Of a stretch of DNA of 64,000 nucleotides, positions 20,330 through 31,664 are shown piece after piece. Position 1 is the first letter of the stretch; every line of letters begins with the position of its first letter. The stretch is from Ascaphus truei (Eukaryota; Chordata; Amphibia; Anura; Ascaphidae). The position numbers were made by a program, and so were the translations under genes. The DNA lies in assembly GCA_036426205.1 (NCBI GenBank), contig CM071573.1, positions 46,553,789 to 46,617,788 on the forward strand. The letters run 5' to 3'. The notes under the pieces are model-generated. The model was given only the letters and a program-made list of their open reading frames with translations. It was not told the DNA's origin and made no database searches.

Positions 20330-20735
20330 AAATCTGCTTGGATTGCTTCTTTAAATACAGGATTGAAGCAGGGGTCCCCGGAGCTGAACCCCATTCATTT
20401 CAGCTCCAGGGACCCCCCTGCTTCCGCAGGTACTTGCCTTGATGGTGGGTGCCGGTAGCCACCTCAGTGTTCACATTATGGCTGTTTTTCAAAGCTCCCA
20501 GGACTACAGGCCAATAGGCATCCCGGGCGTCACCGGTGTGGCTTCCTATTGGCCCATGTGATGCGGGAAATGAAAACTGCAGAGAGAAACCGACGCCCCC
20601 TTTGGAGGAAATTATCCCTGGAAGCAGGGGGTCCCCAAAACGGAAATGAACGGAGTTCCGCTCCGGAGCCCCCCCTACTCCAATCCTGTATTAAACATAA
20701 AAATACACATTTTAAGCGGCTTGGATTGCACCTTT
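20330..20735. repeat. Long-TIR foldback element
   Basis: The outer ~90 bp on each side are inverted copies: TACAGGATTGAAGCAGGGG... on the left and TACAGGATTGGAGTAGGGG... when the right side is reverse complemented. Both continue through a GAACnCCnTTCATTTC block to CCCCCTGCTTCC. The middle (~20430-20610) is unique. No coding sequence. Confidence 0.7.
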
Positions 20736-21128
20736 AAAAATGAGTCTGTTTTTATTTGACCAGCTTGGTAAATAAAAATATCCCCATGATCTCTGAAGAC
20801 AGTAAAGATCTATTCTCTAGGTATGACTTCTTAGTCTCTGCATTGTATAATCTATTAAACAAATGAGTTCTACTTATTTACATTAAATTAGTTGAGTAAT
20901 TGTAGGTCATACAAAGTTATTTATAATACCTACTGTAGCCAGGTCCCCTCTGGCTCCCCGGTTCCCCCTCCCTTACCTCCTTTATGGTAGGGGTGCTTGC
21001 GAGTGGTGACAAGCTGGCCGGCGGCTCCCTTTGCAGGGCACCGCCATGTTTAAAGTGTTCGCGCATGCGGAGTGTCGCGCGTGCGCAGTAGATGTTCGGC
21101 GGGCCATGCTGGGATTGGCACGAGGTTC

Positions 21129-21138
21129 GCGCATGCGC
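21129..21138. promoter_or_regulatory. NRF1-like site
   Basis: Exact GCGCATGCGC within TTCGCGCATGCGCAGT, matching the context at 16425. Confidence 0.5.
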
Positions 21139-21977
21139 AGTCAGTGTGTGGAGTCCCAGCGGCCATTACAGATTTCACAGGCGCAGATAGTGCTAGCGGC
21201 GGCCATCACAGCATCGCGCATGTGCTGTAGATATAACGCATGCGGCCTCAATGATAGAAAGGCTCCTAAGGGTCTACAACACTCAGGAAGCTTAGAGGCA
21301 GATAGGACACATGACGCCATGAAGCCAATGCAAGAGCCAGCTTCCCCTGAGCAGAGAGATACATTTAGCGCGCTCAGGCTTGCAGATCAGTAGGAGCTGG
21401 GTCACAGAGTGGGGAGGGTGTATATGTGCAGGGAGGCAAGTAGCCACTGCACTAGGCCAGAGATCTCCCCCTAGGCCCTACTCCCATACAGGTTGTGGTT
21501 GCTACAGGGACAGGCCCTTTAGGTAGGGACCCTGTCTCTTTAGTTGTTTGTAAGTTCAGGGACACAGCCAGAACGCTGCGCAGCCCTGAAGTTTGTGGTC
21601 TGGGACCAGACCCTGTCCAGTTGCACAGTTTCCACGGTGGGATAATCCTACAGGGCATCATCTCACGCGGAGGTGGAATCGTCACGGGATCAGAGGATCC
21701 ACTCATCTCCAAGTCAGCGCCCCGGGTGTGGACACACCTGGCAGGTACCATTATACACCAAGTGCACCAACTATATCCTCATCTAGTACGGCGTTGATCA
21801 CGCCTAAGGGGTGTGGGACTTTGGGTACATGGTGTGGGGTGAAGGCCCTGCGAGGCGTGGGGCAGTTGTATCTCTAGTCAATATAGAGTCTAGTGTTCAG
21901 GGTTATCTGTTACAGTATATCTATGTTCAGTAAAGGCCTTTCTATTTTACAAAGCTATGTGTTCATTGTGATTGTGT

Positions 21978-22032
21978 CCTGTGAGGGGCTGCTTCCGCTC
22001 TGCTGGGATCCCTCACAGGTGGAGGCGCTGCA
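21978..22032 (+). promoter_or_regulatory. Conserved hairpin plus box, LTR copy 4
   Basis: CCTGTGAGGG (21978-21987) pairs perfectly over 10 bp with CCCTCACAGG (22010-22019), followed by AGGTGGAGGCGCTGCA (22017-22032). Compared with copies 2 and 3, a C-G pair is replaced by a T-A pair, a compensatory change. Confidence 0.55.
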
Positions 22033-22453
22033 CCATATAGTAAGTGATATACCCCAGGCTCTCCATGGCAAAGGCTCAGGCTCCTGTGAGCCAACAGGTA
22101 AAGGGCAACACCAGTAGCATAAATACATCCTACCCCCAGATCTCACTTAGGGGTGGAGGAAACAGGGCTACACTACATAAAAAGTCAATATAAAATATAG
22201 GGAAATGTATTAACTTTACTTTGGTGGTTTATTGTCCACCGAAATACAGTATAGAGAAATTAGGAAGGTCATCCCTTTAAGGCAAACAACTCACAAACCC
22301 AACAGCTTAGTCCGTGTTAGAGAGACCAACTAAACCTTATATATGGCCTGACTAGCCAACTGGTTAGCTAGGCTAGTTCAGTCCAAAACAGGATTCGGTA
22401 ATAGGAGCTCTATTTCTTCCAGTTTGAAGTGAAAGGCAACATGTCTGCCTGTG

Positions 22454-22830
22454 TCATCGTGTGCCTCTCTCTGTCATCGTGTGCCTCTCTGTGTCATCGT
22501 GTGCCTCTCTGTGTCATCGTGTGCCTCTGTGTCATCGTGTGCCTGCCTGCGCCTGCCCGTATCCCTGCTTGTGTGTCTGTGCCTGCCTGTATGTCTGTGT
22601 CAGCCTGTGTCTGCTCTGTGCCTGTGTTTCGTGCCAGCCTCTATGCCTGTGAGTGCCTGTCTGTGTCTGTATGTATGCCTGCCTGTATCTCCCTGTTTGT
22701 CTGTATGCCCATGCCTGTGTGTGTGTCTGTATGCCTGTGTGTCAATGCCTGCCTGTGTGCCTGTATCTCCCATGTGTCTGTATGCCCGTGCCTGCGTGTG
22801 CGTGTGCGTGTGCGTGTGCATGTGCCTGTG
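22454..22830. repeat. Minisatellite: 20-bp unit grading into CTGT/TGCC repeats
   Basis: Four to five copies of TCATCGTGTGCCTCTCTGTG (22454-22545), then degenerate TGCCTGTGTGTCTGTA words to 22830, ending in a (CGTGTG)n run. The 146- and 126-codon cysteine/valine-rich frames here are repeat products. Confidence 0.85.
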
Positions 22831-23282
22831 AGAAAGTTGCAAATGCTGCCACAAAACCTGATTTGCTAAATGTCTTCTACATTGAGATGGCCAAACGAAA
22901 TGTGATTGTGTTACCCCTCGCTGCGTATCAGCGATTTATTATTCCACCATTTACATTTACTCCAATTTATTTATGAAGTTCCAGACGTTTGTTGCGGGTT
23001 TATGACAATCCGGATAATTTGACCACACAACTAGAACAGATAAAAATGTAGAAGTACTTTAAATCTCCAGTGTGACCAACATGAGGGTTCATTATTAATG
23101 TAAAAGGTGAGACAGTGCAAGGGCTCATTTGCATGTGATTACCCAGAATCCCTTGCTGTAGTGTATGCTGAAATAATGGGAAAGGCAGGGGGTTGCAGAC
23201 CGGTCTGAGACATGTGAAAGTGCTCACAAGTGCGATTTTTAATTTATTATTTTATGGAATTTTGCATTGCAATAAATTGATT
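22831..23282. other. Unannotated sequence
   Basis: About 450 bp with no recognisable element or protein-like frame. Confidence 0.6.
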
Positions 23283-23286
23283 TTAA

Positions 23287-23727
23287 AGCTGCAGTTCAAG
23301 CTGCTGTTTAAAAAAAAACACGTATTTTTTTCCCCATGCAATATATGCATCAATACAATCACTGACGTGATTAGCTAAATTGCCGATCGATCGGCGAAGA
23401 TTTGGCTCGGGGGTTAACTAAATCACTGTCAGTGCTGCAGAAGAGTACCCAAGATGCAAAGTTCTGTGTGGAAGATCATGTGACAAGCAGGCTCTAGATA
23501 CAATTGGTGCACTGCTAGAGCGATCAAAAGGAGAGGGCCAGAGCTCGTCTCAGAAGAGGAAGGGGATATGACTTTGTAAATGGTTGCTATAGAAACAAAA
23601 ATGCTTGTTACATTAGAATACATTAAAAGTCTTTAAAATAGTTTTTTTTAAATGTTACAAGTATTTTCTCATAGTACAGAACTGATTAAAAAAAAAACAC
23701 ATATTGGATATTGCTTGAACTGCAGCT
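23287..23727. mobile_element. TTAA-flanked inverted-repeat element, copy 1
   Basis: A 441-bp element with TIRs AGCTGCAGTTCAAGC on both ends, flanked by TTAA (23283-23286, 23728-23731). A TTAA duplication points to piggyBac- or Kolobok-type mobilisation. The second copy at 31665-32138 shares the interior (GATCGATCG-type words, a TACCCAAGATGCAAAGTTCT block). Non-coding. Confidence 0.8.
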
Positions 23728-23916
23728 TTAACTACTTCAGTGTCAAACAGGTTTGAACATGACTATGCTTCTATATGCCTCTAAACGGGCCTGCAATCCA
23801 TTAACAGAGGACCAAAAATCACTGAGATTTGGATATTTTGAGCCAGTGAATTACATTTTAATGTAAATGTACTGGATTTTATCAGTGACGTATGAAGAAG
23901 TCCATGTGGTCTCTTA

Positions 23917-24180
23917 GGCCGCGTTTATAGTGGGTGCGCGACGGAGCGCATAGCAGCACGCGCCTATCGCTTGAGCAATTTGCTCAGTGTTCGCACTGCG
24001 GGGAGGCATGGCGGACGCGTCACAAGGCTGATTCGCCCTCATTGGCTGAAGCGCTCATGTGAAAAATCATTTGTCTTTTCAAATATCTGCAGCGCGCTCG
24101 CTCTGCTTCGGTCATGCACACTCTGGGCGGCCTCAGAGCAGAGGTCTGCTCGCGTTGCTGCGACCACTATAATCGAAGTC
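23917..24180. mobile_element. Harbinger-like MITE, TTA duplication
   Basis: A 264-bp element between TTA at 23914-23916 and TTA at 24181-24183. TIRs share TTATAGTGG (left GGCCGCGTTTATAGTGGG; right, reverse complemented, GACTTCGATTATAGTGGT). GC-rich and non-coding. The element at 61846-62133 has a related terminus. Confidence 0.65.
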
Positions 24181-24423
24181 TTATGCTACAAATCAAAAGG
24201 ACTTCACTACGATACCCTCTGGAAGTGAAGAGGTTTTTCACACACTGATCACATTTTACCACGGAAGATATTATCCAGAAACATTTTTTTGGTCAGTGTG
24301 GGTGGGCTCCCTCCACCGCCACGTGACATCAGAGTCCCAGGAGTGGAGAGGGGTCCACAGTCCTCTAGTTCTGCCCCATCTTCTAGTTCTGCCCCAGTAT
24401 GGCATAAAGGGTTTCAAATATTA

Positions 24424-24445
24424 TACACACACACACACACACACA
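24424..24445. repeat. (AC)n microsatellite
   Basis: Pure AC run. No other feature recognised between 24184 and 24880. Confidence 0.95.
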
Positions 24446-24881
24446 AAAGATAGACAGTGGGCGGTAAACATGGAGTGCCAATCTAAGAGAAAGTGGAACT
24501 GATAGACTAAGCATATACACAGATGGTCAATTAAGATTACTGACTACAACACAGTGGATGATACAAGCGGACACCAGTCCTGATAGGAAGATATAAACAG
24601 TAGTGACAAATACAGAACAATGCAAATCTGGAGGACATAAATACAGACAAATATAAAAAAAAAACAAATAGTAAATTAATAAAATATATTCTAAAAAAAT
24701 CTGAGTGTCTGTTATTATAAACCAGAATCAAAGCTTATCTGCTGAGAGGGCTGGGGTCCTTGGAGGGTCGGTGAGGAATAGCGTGTCCTCCCAGAAATGA
24801 ACACCGCTGGCTCCAATGTGACAGTCTGGAACTGCCGCACAGCTATGGATCCTCACTCAGGACAAACTCAGATCCTGCGCA

Positions 24882-24908
24882 TTTCGCAACACACAGTTAC
24901 TTCATCAG
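24882..24908 (-). ncRNA. Hammerhead-ribozyme-like core
   Basis: On the minus strand CTGATGA (24908-24902), a GTAAC/GTTGC five-pair stem (one G-T pair) around TGTGT, then GAAA (24885-24882). Both invariant core segments are intact. The flanking sequence TGCGCAGGATC after GAAA resembles the GAAACGCGTAG-type context of Penelope-associated motifs. Stems I and III are unverified. Confidence 0.5.
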
Positions 24909-25106
24909 GGAATATATATTATATTGTGTAGTGTCATATTGCAATAAACTTTTTGTATTTAGTGCGACCTAAGTATGTTCTGTATTCTGACGAGAGAGAG
25001 AGACATATATACACATGCGAGTGCGATAGTTACCCTATGATGCTTTATGACCAAATATACAGACAATATCACACTAGTTGTCTCATTCTTGCGCCTGTCT
25101 CCTGAG

Positions 25107-25132
25107 ATATATATATATATATATATATATAT
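25107..25132. repeat. (AT)n microsatellite
   Basis: Pure AT run. The stretch 25133-25690 shows nothing else recognisable. Confidence 0.9.
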
Positions 25133-25699
25133 TTGTATTATTACTCATTGGCTATATTTTAAAATGAAGAATCCTGCCCTGGGGTATTCTCTTTTTTATT
25201 TGCAGTAGCACACAAAATGTACAGAGACTCTTATTTGTGTTAAATTATACTATAATCATGGGTATATTATGAAGACAGACAACAGTAAAGAAAATACTAG
25301 TTTCCCTCCATCACAAAGGAGAGGAGAGGACATTTCATAGTGTTATAAAAAGCAAAAGAATACTTTAACGAGGTCATTATAATTTGATCATTATAAACAC
25401 GTCAGTCTGACAGGGTTTCTCGAAAAAGTGTAGTTCAAATTACAACATTTAGTTCAGACATGATCATTTATTTATAAGAACTCCATATATTCGATATCAC
25501 ATCAAAAACGTGAGATAATACAATTTAAGAATATCATATGAAAAACAACAATACAAAATTCAAAACCGGAGTTTCATGTATAAAGGCAATTATTGAGCCA
25601 AACATTATCACCTTGTGTCTCCTAGCATCAATGTATCAAGCTACTCCGTTCCATTTTTGCCCCGTATACATAATCTTACTATTTAGAGAGGATAATTAG

Positions 25700-26770
25700 C
25701 AGTGAGGAAGGAGATACCTGTGGATAGCAAAGAGTTACTGAGCACACATTTAATATATCTTACTTACTATTCTGTCTACCTCACATTTGCTGCTAAACAT
25801 TTGACCTCGCCTGCGAGTAGAATATATGGCTGAGAAAAGAGCTTACACTCTAATTAGTGTTGTCAGAGGGCCCCTCCTTTGGTCGGTAGCAATATATTTC
25901 AATAGGCCATTGGAATGCAAAAACAAAAAGGAGACAAGGATGAATCTGCACTGGGACGCTAGTAAAGCAAGGTCAAGATGGGCAATATATTTTGGTTGGA
26001 CCAGACAATAAAGCTGCGGTCCCAGTGTGCACTGTAGCACGCGCGCCCGGAACGGGAGTGAGGGGGGGGCATTGCGTGCACAGCGCTTCACCGCGATCTG
26101 GGAGAAGAAGCAGGAGATTGTGACAGGGGGTTGTGGCTGGGGTTTTCCAGGGGTGTGACCATGACCTCATTGGCTGAACCGCCGGCGGGGGCGTGGCCAC
26201 CCCTCTGTCGCAAATTGTAAATACAATTTGAATGTCTTTGGAAAAACTTGTCGTACAGCGCAGCTGCACATTTCGCGCCAAGGTACATACTGGGCCCAGC
26301 CCCATTGAGGGGCGGTGCTTGTTCTCGCAGCACACTGGGACCGCGGTTTAAGGAGACAGAGACCAATTATTTTTTTTAATAGGAACAAATCTAGTTTCAT
26401 AGAAGGTAGCAAGAATAAACTCTAATGCACAAGTGACATTCTAATATTGATAAGGGGGTGTCGCCTGTATGCATGACTAATGTGATGTGAATCATGTAGT
26501 AATGAAGAGGGTATAATTTATTTTATTTTTTACAAAGAAATGAATAAAAAGCAATCTCATATATTGCAATTGAGGGGCCCTCTGAAAATATTAGAGTACG
26601 AATTACAGTGTAAGCTCTTTTCTAAGACATATTCTACTCACTCTTCCATGCGAGTTCAAAGGTTTAACAGCATATGTGAGGCAGACAGACTAGCAGGAAC
26701 AGTATGTGTAAGTTAGCTATTCATTATGTGCTCAGTTAACTCTCTCCTATCCACAATACCCCCGACATCC
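25700..26770. mobile_element. Long inverted-repeat (foldback) element with nested insertion
   Basis: The left arm (~25700-25880) and right arm (~26568-26770) are diverged inverted copies. For example, AAAAGAGCTTACACT and CAGAGGGCCCCTC on the left appear reverse complemented on the right. Between the arms lies a separate TIR element at ~26011-26351, so the structure is nested. No transposase frame. Confidence 0.65.
26011..26351. mobile_element. TIR element nested in the foldback
   Basis: TIRs GCTGCGGTCCCAGTGTGC (26013-26030) and, reverse complemented, ACCGCGGTCCCAGTGTGC (right end to ~26348). The right flank reads TTAA and the left TAAA, so a degraded TTAA duplication is possible. GC-rich interior, non-coding. 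Confidence 0.65.
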
Positions 26771-26779
26771 CGTATATAT

Positions 26780-27128
26780 TATCTCAGAATGTGTGCCATT
26801 TTTCACTTTTTCTGCCTCAGAAACTCCTACAGACGGAACAAACCTCTCATAGTTAATGATTCGGGTCAAACGTAAGAAACTTGATTGGCATGCTTAAAAA
26901 AGCCTGGTGCCGCCGCTGCCAGCAGCAAGTGGTACAGCGTGTCAAATAAATGTGCATAGAAAGAGACATGTAGGGTCCAAACGATAGAGTTAAACGTTAC
27001 ATCTTAAACATATCCCCAAATCCAGGAATTTTTGATTAACAAATATCAAAAAATGTAAAAAAAAAATGTGAAGTGCTCTAATGTAGCAAAAATAAATATA
27101 AAGTGTATATATATATATAATTATATAT

Positions 27129-27159
<31 letters not shown>

Positions 27160-28204
27160 ATATATAAAACTTAAATATAATTAAAGTGAATATAAAAAGT
27201 TTAACTATTCATTAATATGTAATATGCAAAATTGATATAAAAACATGTGCTCAAGGTAAGAGTGCAATGGCCATGTGAACAAATTAAATATTTGAATATA
27301 AGGAGTGTTACATCACATAAAAATAAATATACTGAGTCAAGGTAAGAAACAAAAAAAATACAAGTGTTAAACAGACACAGAACTCAGGATTCATATGCTG
27401 CGCTTAAAAGACAGACAGACCAGTATGTACATTGGAATAGAGAAACGCACCAAAAAAATTAAAAAAGCGCACCTAGAAGCTAATTGTCGAAACAAATAAA
27501 AAACATAATAAAACAAGATAAAAGCACTATACAGAACAGTATATCTGTTTTAACCATTTAATTACCAGTAGGTATTAGATTGAAACTGAGCAGGGTTCAC
27601 TGAAATAAGTGTGTTTTGCAATTGTTAAACAGAATTGAACCTCAGGAAATTCAGCTTTTAAAGAGGAATAAGTATTTGGATTATTAGGGCATGCATGCTT
27701 TTTCCCTGAGTCATTAGGTGAATGTCAATGCACAGTGTGGGTGATCAAGCTACACTAATCAACCAAACCTTTTTAGGCTGAAAATACCGTACAGCTCCTA
27801 AGGACAGAGCACAGAGGAGAGGTACCTGTGGGATCCTTAATCCGGAGTCAGGGGTTCTGGTGCCAAATTCAGAGTTGTATGTGGAAGCCCCTTTGCGCAC
27901 ACTAGTGGGCTCTTTAACATCCCAAATCATCTGAACTTCCAGGCAAAGGAGGCAGGCCTCCCATCTCAGCCAGCTGATTTCTTCTCTCCATAAATTGCAG
28001 AGCACACTCAGCTGGGAGTTTTAGGCAACACACAACGCCCGCGCTGCACCAAAGGGGGTGGTTACCCCGCACCAAAAAGTTTGCTGAATCAAAGCTGGTC
28101 ACAAGCTGTTCTCTATATCAAACCTAATACACCCTCCTATGTAGGAGATATATATACACATACAGTATATAGGAATTCATCCATCTTTTTCAAAGCCTGT
28201 GTCA
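26780..28204. other. AT-rich unannotated stretch with (TA)n at 27105-27168
   Basis: Mostly AT-rich with a TA-rich block at 27105-27168. The opposed frames of 86 and 62 codons near 27745-28102 have no recognisable similarity. Nothing else supported. Confidence 0.6.
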
Positions 28205-28392
28205 GTCTCAAACAATAATTACTCCCTCTAGAGTGTAAGCTCTCAGGATCAGGCCCTCATTACCTTCTGGATCTGTTTGCGCTGGTCTGTCCATACTTGT
28301 ATGTCATTCAGTTTTTGTTATATACATAACTCTGTACCTCCCATTGTACCGCGCTGTGGAATATGTTGGCGCTTTACATATAAAGGATAATA
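28205..28392 (+). mobile_element. SINE/LINE 3' tail
   Basis: Contains TAGAGTGTAAGCTCTCAGG, then CTGTACCTCCCATTGTACCGC and GCGCTGTGGAATATGTTGGC, ending in an ATAATAATA tail. This is the common amphibian/fish short-repeat 3' end, also found at 62585-62752. Whether it is a SINE or the 3' end of an L2/CR1-type LINE cannot be settled by eye. Confidence 0.6.
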
Positions 28393-28532
28393 ATAATATT
28401 ACTCAATACGTGTAACATATTCTTCAGTGCTGCAGACACTTTGGGGTAGATTCATTAACTGTCGGTACAGGTTAGTGCACTTGACCTGATTCCCATTGAC
28501 TGTAATGGGAATATAAACGCCAGACTCTAGAG

Positions 28533-28986
28533 CAGTAAATTTTACCCTCAGGGGTTCCACGGCCGCCAATGGGAGAGAGCTGGGATAACTCTCCCAGCTG
28601 TCCCAGGGCCAGCGGTGCGGCGGCACCCTCGCATAGCAGTGACGCAGCAGCCGCCGACTGCTCACTGCTCTTTACTCTCCCTGCTTCTGCCATCAATTTC
28701 CGGCTGACAGGAGAGAGAAGAAAATCAACTCGAGAACAAGTTCCCGTAAAGACACAGTGTCTGTGGGTGAGGGGGAGAGTGTGTCTGTATGGTGGAGGGG
28801 GAGAGAGTGTGTGTGGCTGTATCGGGGGAGGGGGAGAGATGGTGTGTGTGTGAGTGAGGGGGAGTGTGTGTGAGTGAGAGCGGGAGTGTGTGAGTGACGG
28901 GGAGTGTGTGTATATATATATTTATATAGAAGAGAGAGGGGCGAGAGGCGGGGGTTCCCCAACCAAAAAAAGATTGAAAACCACTG
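28533..28986. mobile_element. hAT-type MITE with exact 8-bp duplication, GT/GA-rich interior
   Basis: A 454-bp element flanked by exact CTCTAGAG at 28525-28532 and 28987-28994. Termini CAGTAAATTTTACC and, reverse complemented, CAGTGGTTTTCAATC. The interior 28760-28916 is a GTGTGTGAGTGAGGGGGA-type low-complexity block. The 94- and 89-codon frames come from that block. Confidence 0.8.
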
Positions 28987-28994
28987 CTCTAGAG

Positions 28995-30109
28995 CAATAA
29001 CCCTTGCTGGTGCTTGATGAATCTCGTACTATATTGCAGATGGTGGGATGGCTCTACTCTTTGGGACAACACTCAATACTACAGCGATCATTAAAAATGA
29101 GGGATATCTTTGTAACTCTGCAGCTCTCAAGTCTCTGGCTAACACATGGCACACCTGGTAAACCTGTGTTGTTTGGGCTACATGCTGGTCATGGCGTTAT
29201 TCCAGGAACACAGCCATGGAGTGCCATTGCAAGTCAGTTTACCACTTGGATAGCTGGAAAAAGGTCTAAAAACACGAAAATCCTAAGGGGGCTGCAGCAC
29301 TGCCCCCCCCCCACTCTTACTTTGAGCCAACGTGTTGGGTGTGTGAGCACATAACATGTGTCACCTGCTTCCAGATTCAGAAAGACAGTTTGTAGCATTC
29401 AACAGGGAGAATGAAAACCACTGAACCAATTCTTCGTTAATCAGTCCGTCTGACCTACAGTGTTACGTCAAGCTTTCAACTGTCTGCAAACCAGACACAA
29501 TGAAGCTACAGTACAAGTTGCAGCTCAGAAGTTACCGTTCCTTCAGAGTCTGATCTTTAACTGTCAGTCAGGTCGTAAGTTCCCGATTCGCCATCACCAG
29601 GGTGTAAAACATGGCTGAATACCGCCCTTTATTTCAGAGGTCAATTTGTTACCAAGTAGGGCAAAAAATAGATATTACTGGTAGGGCAAAAAATAGAATT
29701 GTCAGTGCACACAATGATATCATTAATCAGCTATAATTAATGCTTTTAATCTGCTATATAATTAGGCAGGAAGGCAAGAGCATGTTAATTATCTCAATCT
29801 CTTTCCTTTGGAGCCAAGCTTTGAAATGTATGTTTATCCTTCGCCTTTCCAGTTGCACAAGAATCCTTATGTTACTGTACAAAAGTCTGCAGATCTGTAA
29901 GTCCAACTACACAATACATACACAGTTTAATATTCATACAACATTACGTTGACTTTTGGGTTACATCACATTTTTGGGAGCAAATTGCGTAGTAAAAAAG
30001 TACATTATTCCTGTCTTGCTTTCAAATACTTTCTGTACACGCTCCTCGCCCCTATCACACGCAGCTCTTATCCCCTAAGATCTGACTGCAAAAGAATGCT
30101 CACGGTTAG
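28995..30109. other. Unannotated sequence
   Basis: About 1.1 kb of ordinary composition. The 116-codon plus frame (29004-29354) has no recognisable domain. A short C-run lies near 29302-29311. At 29658-29695 a GGTAGGGCAAAAAATAGA word is tandemly repeated once. Confidence 0.55.
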
Positions 30110-30185
30110 GGCTGCCAGGTGTCCAATACTGATCCAGACTGTCCTGCGTTTGGACACCCTGTCCAGTAAAAAATTAGGTAATACT

Positions 30186-30490
30186 GGACATGTATGTGTC
30201 CGTATTATCTCTCTGGCCGTGTATGTGTATACTGTTATTATTACCTCTCTGGACATGTATGTGTCCGTATTACCTCTCTGGACATGTATGTGTCCGTATT
30301 ACCTCTCTGGACATGTATGTGTCCCTATTGCCTCTCTCTGGGTGTGTATGTCTATACCGGTATTACCTCTCTGGATGTGAATGAGTATAACGGTATTACC
30401 TCTCTCGGGGTGTGTATGTGTATTCCGGTATTACCTCTCTCAGGGTGTGTATGTGTATTCCGGTATTACCTCTCTGAGCGTGTATGTGTA
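30186..30490. repeat. 29-bp minisatellite
   Basis: About ten copies of a 29-bp unit built from GGACATGTATGTGTCC and GTATTACCTCTCT. The first copies are near-identical and the later ones drift to GGTGTGTATGTGTATTCC. The preceding block (30110-30185, CAGGTGTCC ... GGACACCCTGTCC) looks like the terminus of the element family that also includes 33991-35425, but no right end was found. Confidence 0.85.
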
Positions 30491-30709
30491 TATCGGACAT
30501 AGTGACCAGACTAGCTTGGGGGGCCCGCAGGATTTCCCCGAGCAGGGCTGTTTCCTCTATCCTCATTTTCTGCTGGGTAATGCAGCCAATCAGGAGGCGG
30601 TGTCAGGAGCAGGGGGGTGGGGCCAAGGTGGAGGGAATAGCATGGAGCAGAGAGAGGTATGTCGGTGTGTGCGCGTCTCTCTGTGTGAGTCTGTCTTTGT
30701 ATTTGTTCT

Positions 30710-30737
30710 GGTGTGTGTGTGTGTGTGTGTGTGTGTC
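30710..30737. repeat. (GT)n microsatellite
   Basis: Pure GT run. Confidence 0.95.
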
Positions 30738-30994
30738 TGTGTATGAGGGGGTTTGAGAGTATGACTGCAGGTAAGTTATTTATATATGACCTAATTGTTA
30801 CATCATTTTTTCTAAATTTCACTCCTAGTGTACACCAATTTATATTCTATTTAGTAAAAAAAATTCTTGGGAGGGCGCTCTATCACCAGAATTTTTTTAA
30901 CGAAATAGAATATGAATTGGTGCAAATAGGTGCACACCAGGAGAGAAATTTAGAAAATATTATGTAACAGCCAGATCATTTATAAATCGCTCCT

Positions 30995-31011
30995 CCCCCC
31001 CCCCCCCCCCC
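30995..31011. repeat. Poly-C tract
   Basis: Homopolymer C run of 17. The sequence from 31012 to 31660 shows no supported feature. Confidence 0.95.
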
Positions 31012-31664
31012 ACTCTCCCCATCAGGCTTTGAGCGCTTTGCACCTTTCACATTATGTCTAGCCTCTGGTAACCCTACGTCACGGTCCCAAGGGTCAACAA
31101 TCACTGAGCCTAACTGTTCTGTATTTACTATTGTGAGGTTATCGGAATGGTGACATTGACCTCTAATACACACAAAGTGTGGTGAAGAGAGGAGAGTGAA
31201 GTGAGACATTGAGACACTTTATCATGTGTTAGGTTTCACTGAAGCTATTCATTTATATCAATCAGACTTCAAGTTTAGAAAACAATCAATATTTTATATT
31301 GATTTGCAGAATTTAAACCTCTGGAGCTGAAGGGTCTTTGAACTCCGGCAACCCCCTGGTTCCCAATATACTTACCATTATAGCTGCTGGTACAGTTGAA
31401 TTTTCAAAGATGTGGCAGCCATTTTGATTTCCCAAAATGGAGCTGAAACACCAGCAACTAAAACGGTAAGTATCTCATAAACAAGAGGACCATGGAGCAC
31501 AAAACAGCACAGCTCAAAGCCAGAGGTCTCCTCCCCTCCCCCGGCTCAAATTCTGTAACAAAAAGAAATAGTGAAAAAATCTGAGGGGGTATGACCGCTT
31601 TATAACAAGCCCCACCATGAACTAGAACGACAGGGTACATTCCCAGAGCTGTTTGAACATTTAA

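Larger units (their letters stand above)
20934..22172 (+). mobile_element. Large LTR-like element, family A copy 4 (complete)
   Basis: A 1239-bp block beginning TGTAGCCAGGTCCCC and ending GGGCTACA, flanked by the exact 4-bp duplication CTAC (20930-20933, 22173-22176). It contains an exact NRF1-like site (21129-21138) plus a diverged second one near 21062, an AGTAAA word near 21929 and the hairpin/box module at 21978-22032. No coding sequence. This is the best-defined member of the family in the window. Confidence 0.8.

Noticed and set aside
22429..22976. Cysteine-rich secreted-type protein of 107-146 codons
   Set aside because: Made of TGCCTGTG/TCATCGTGTG tandem repeats in all three frames.
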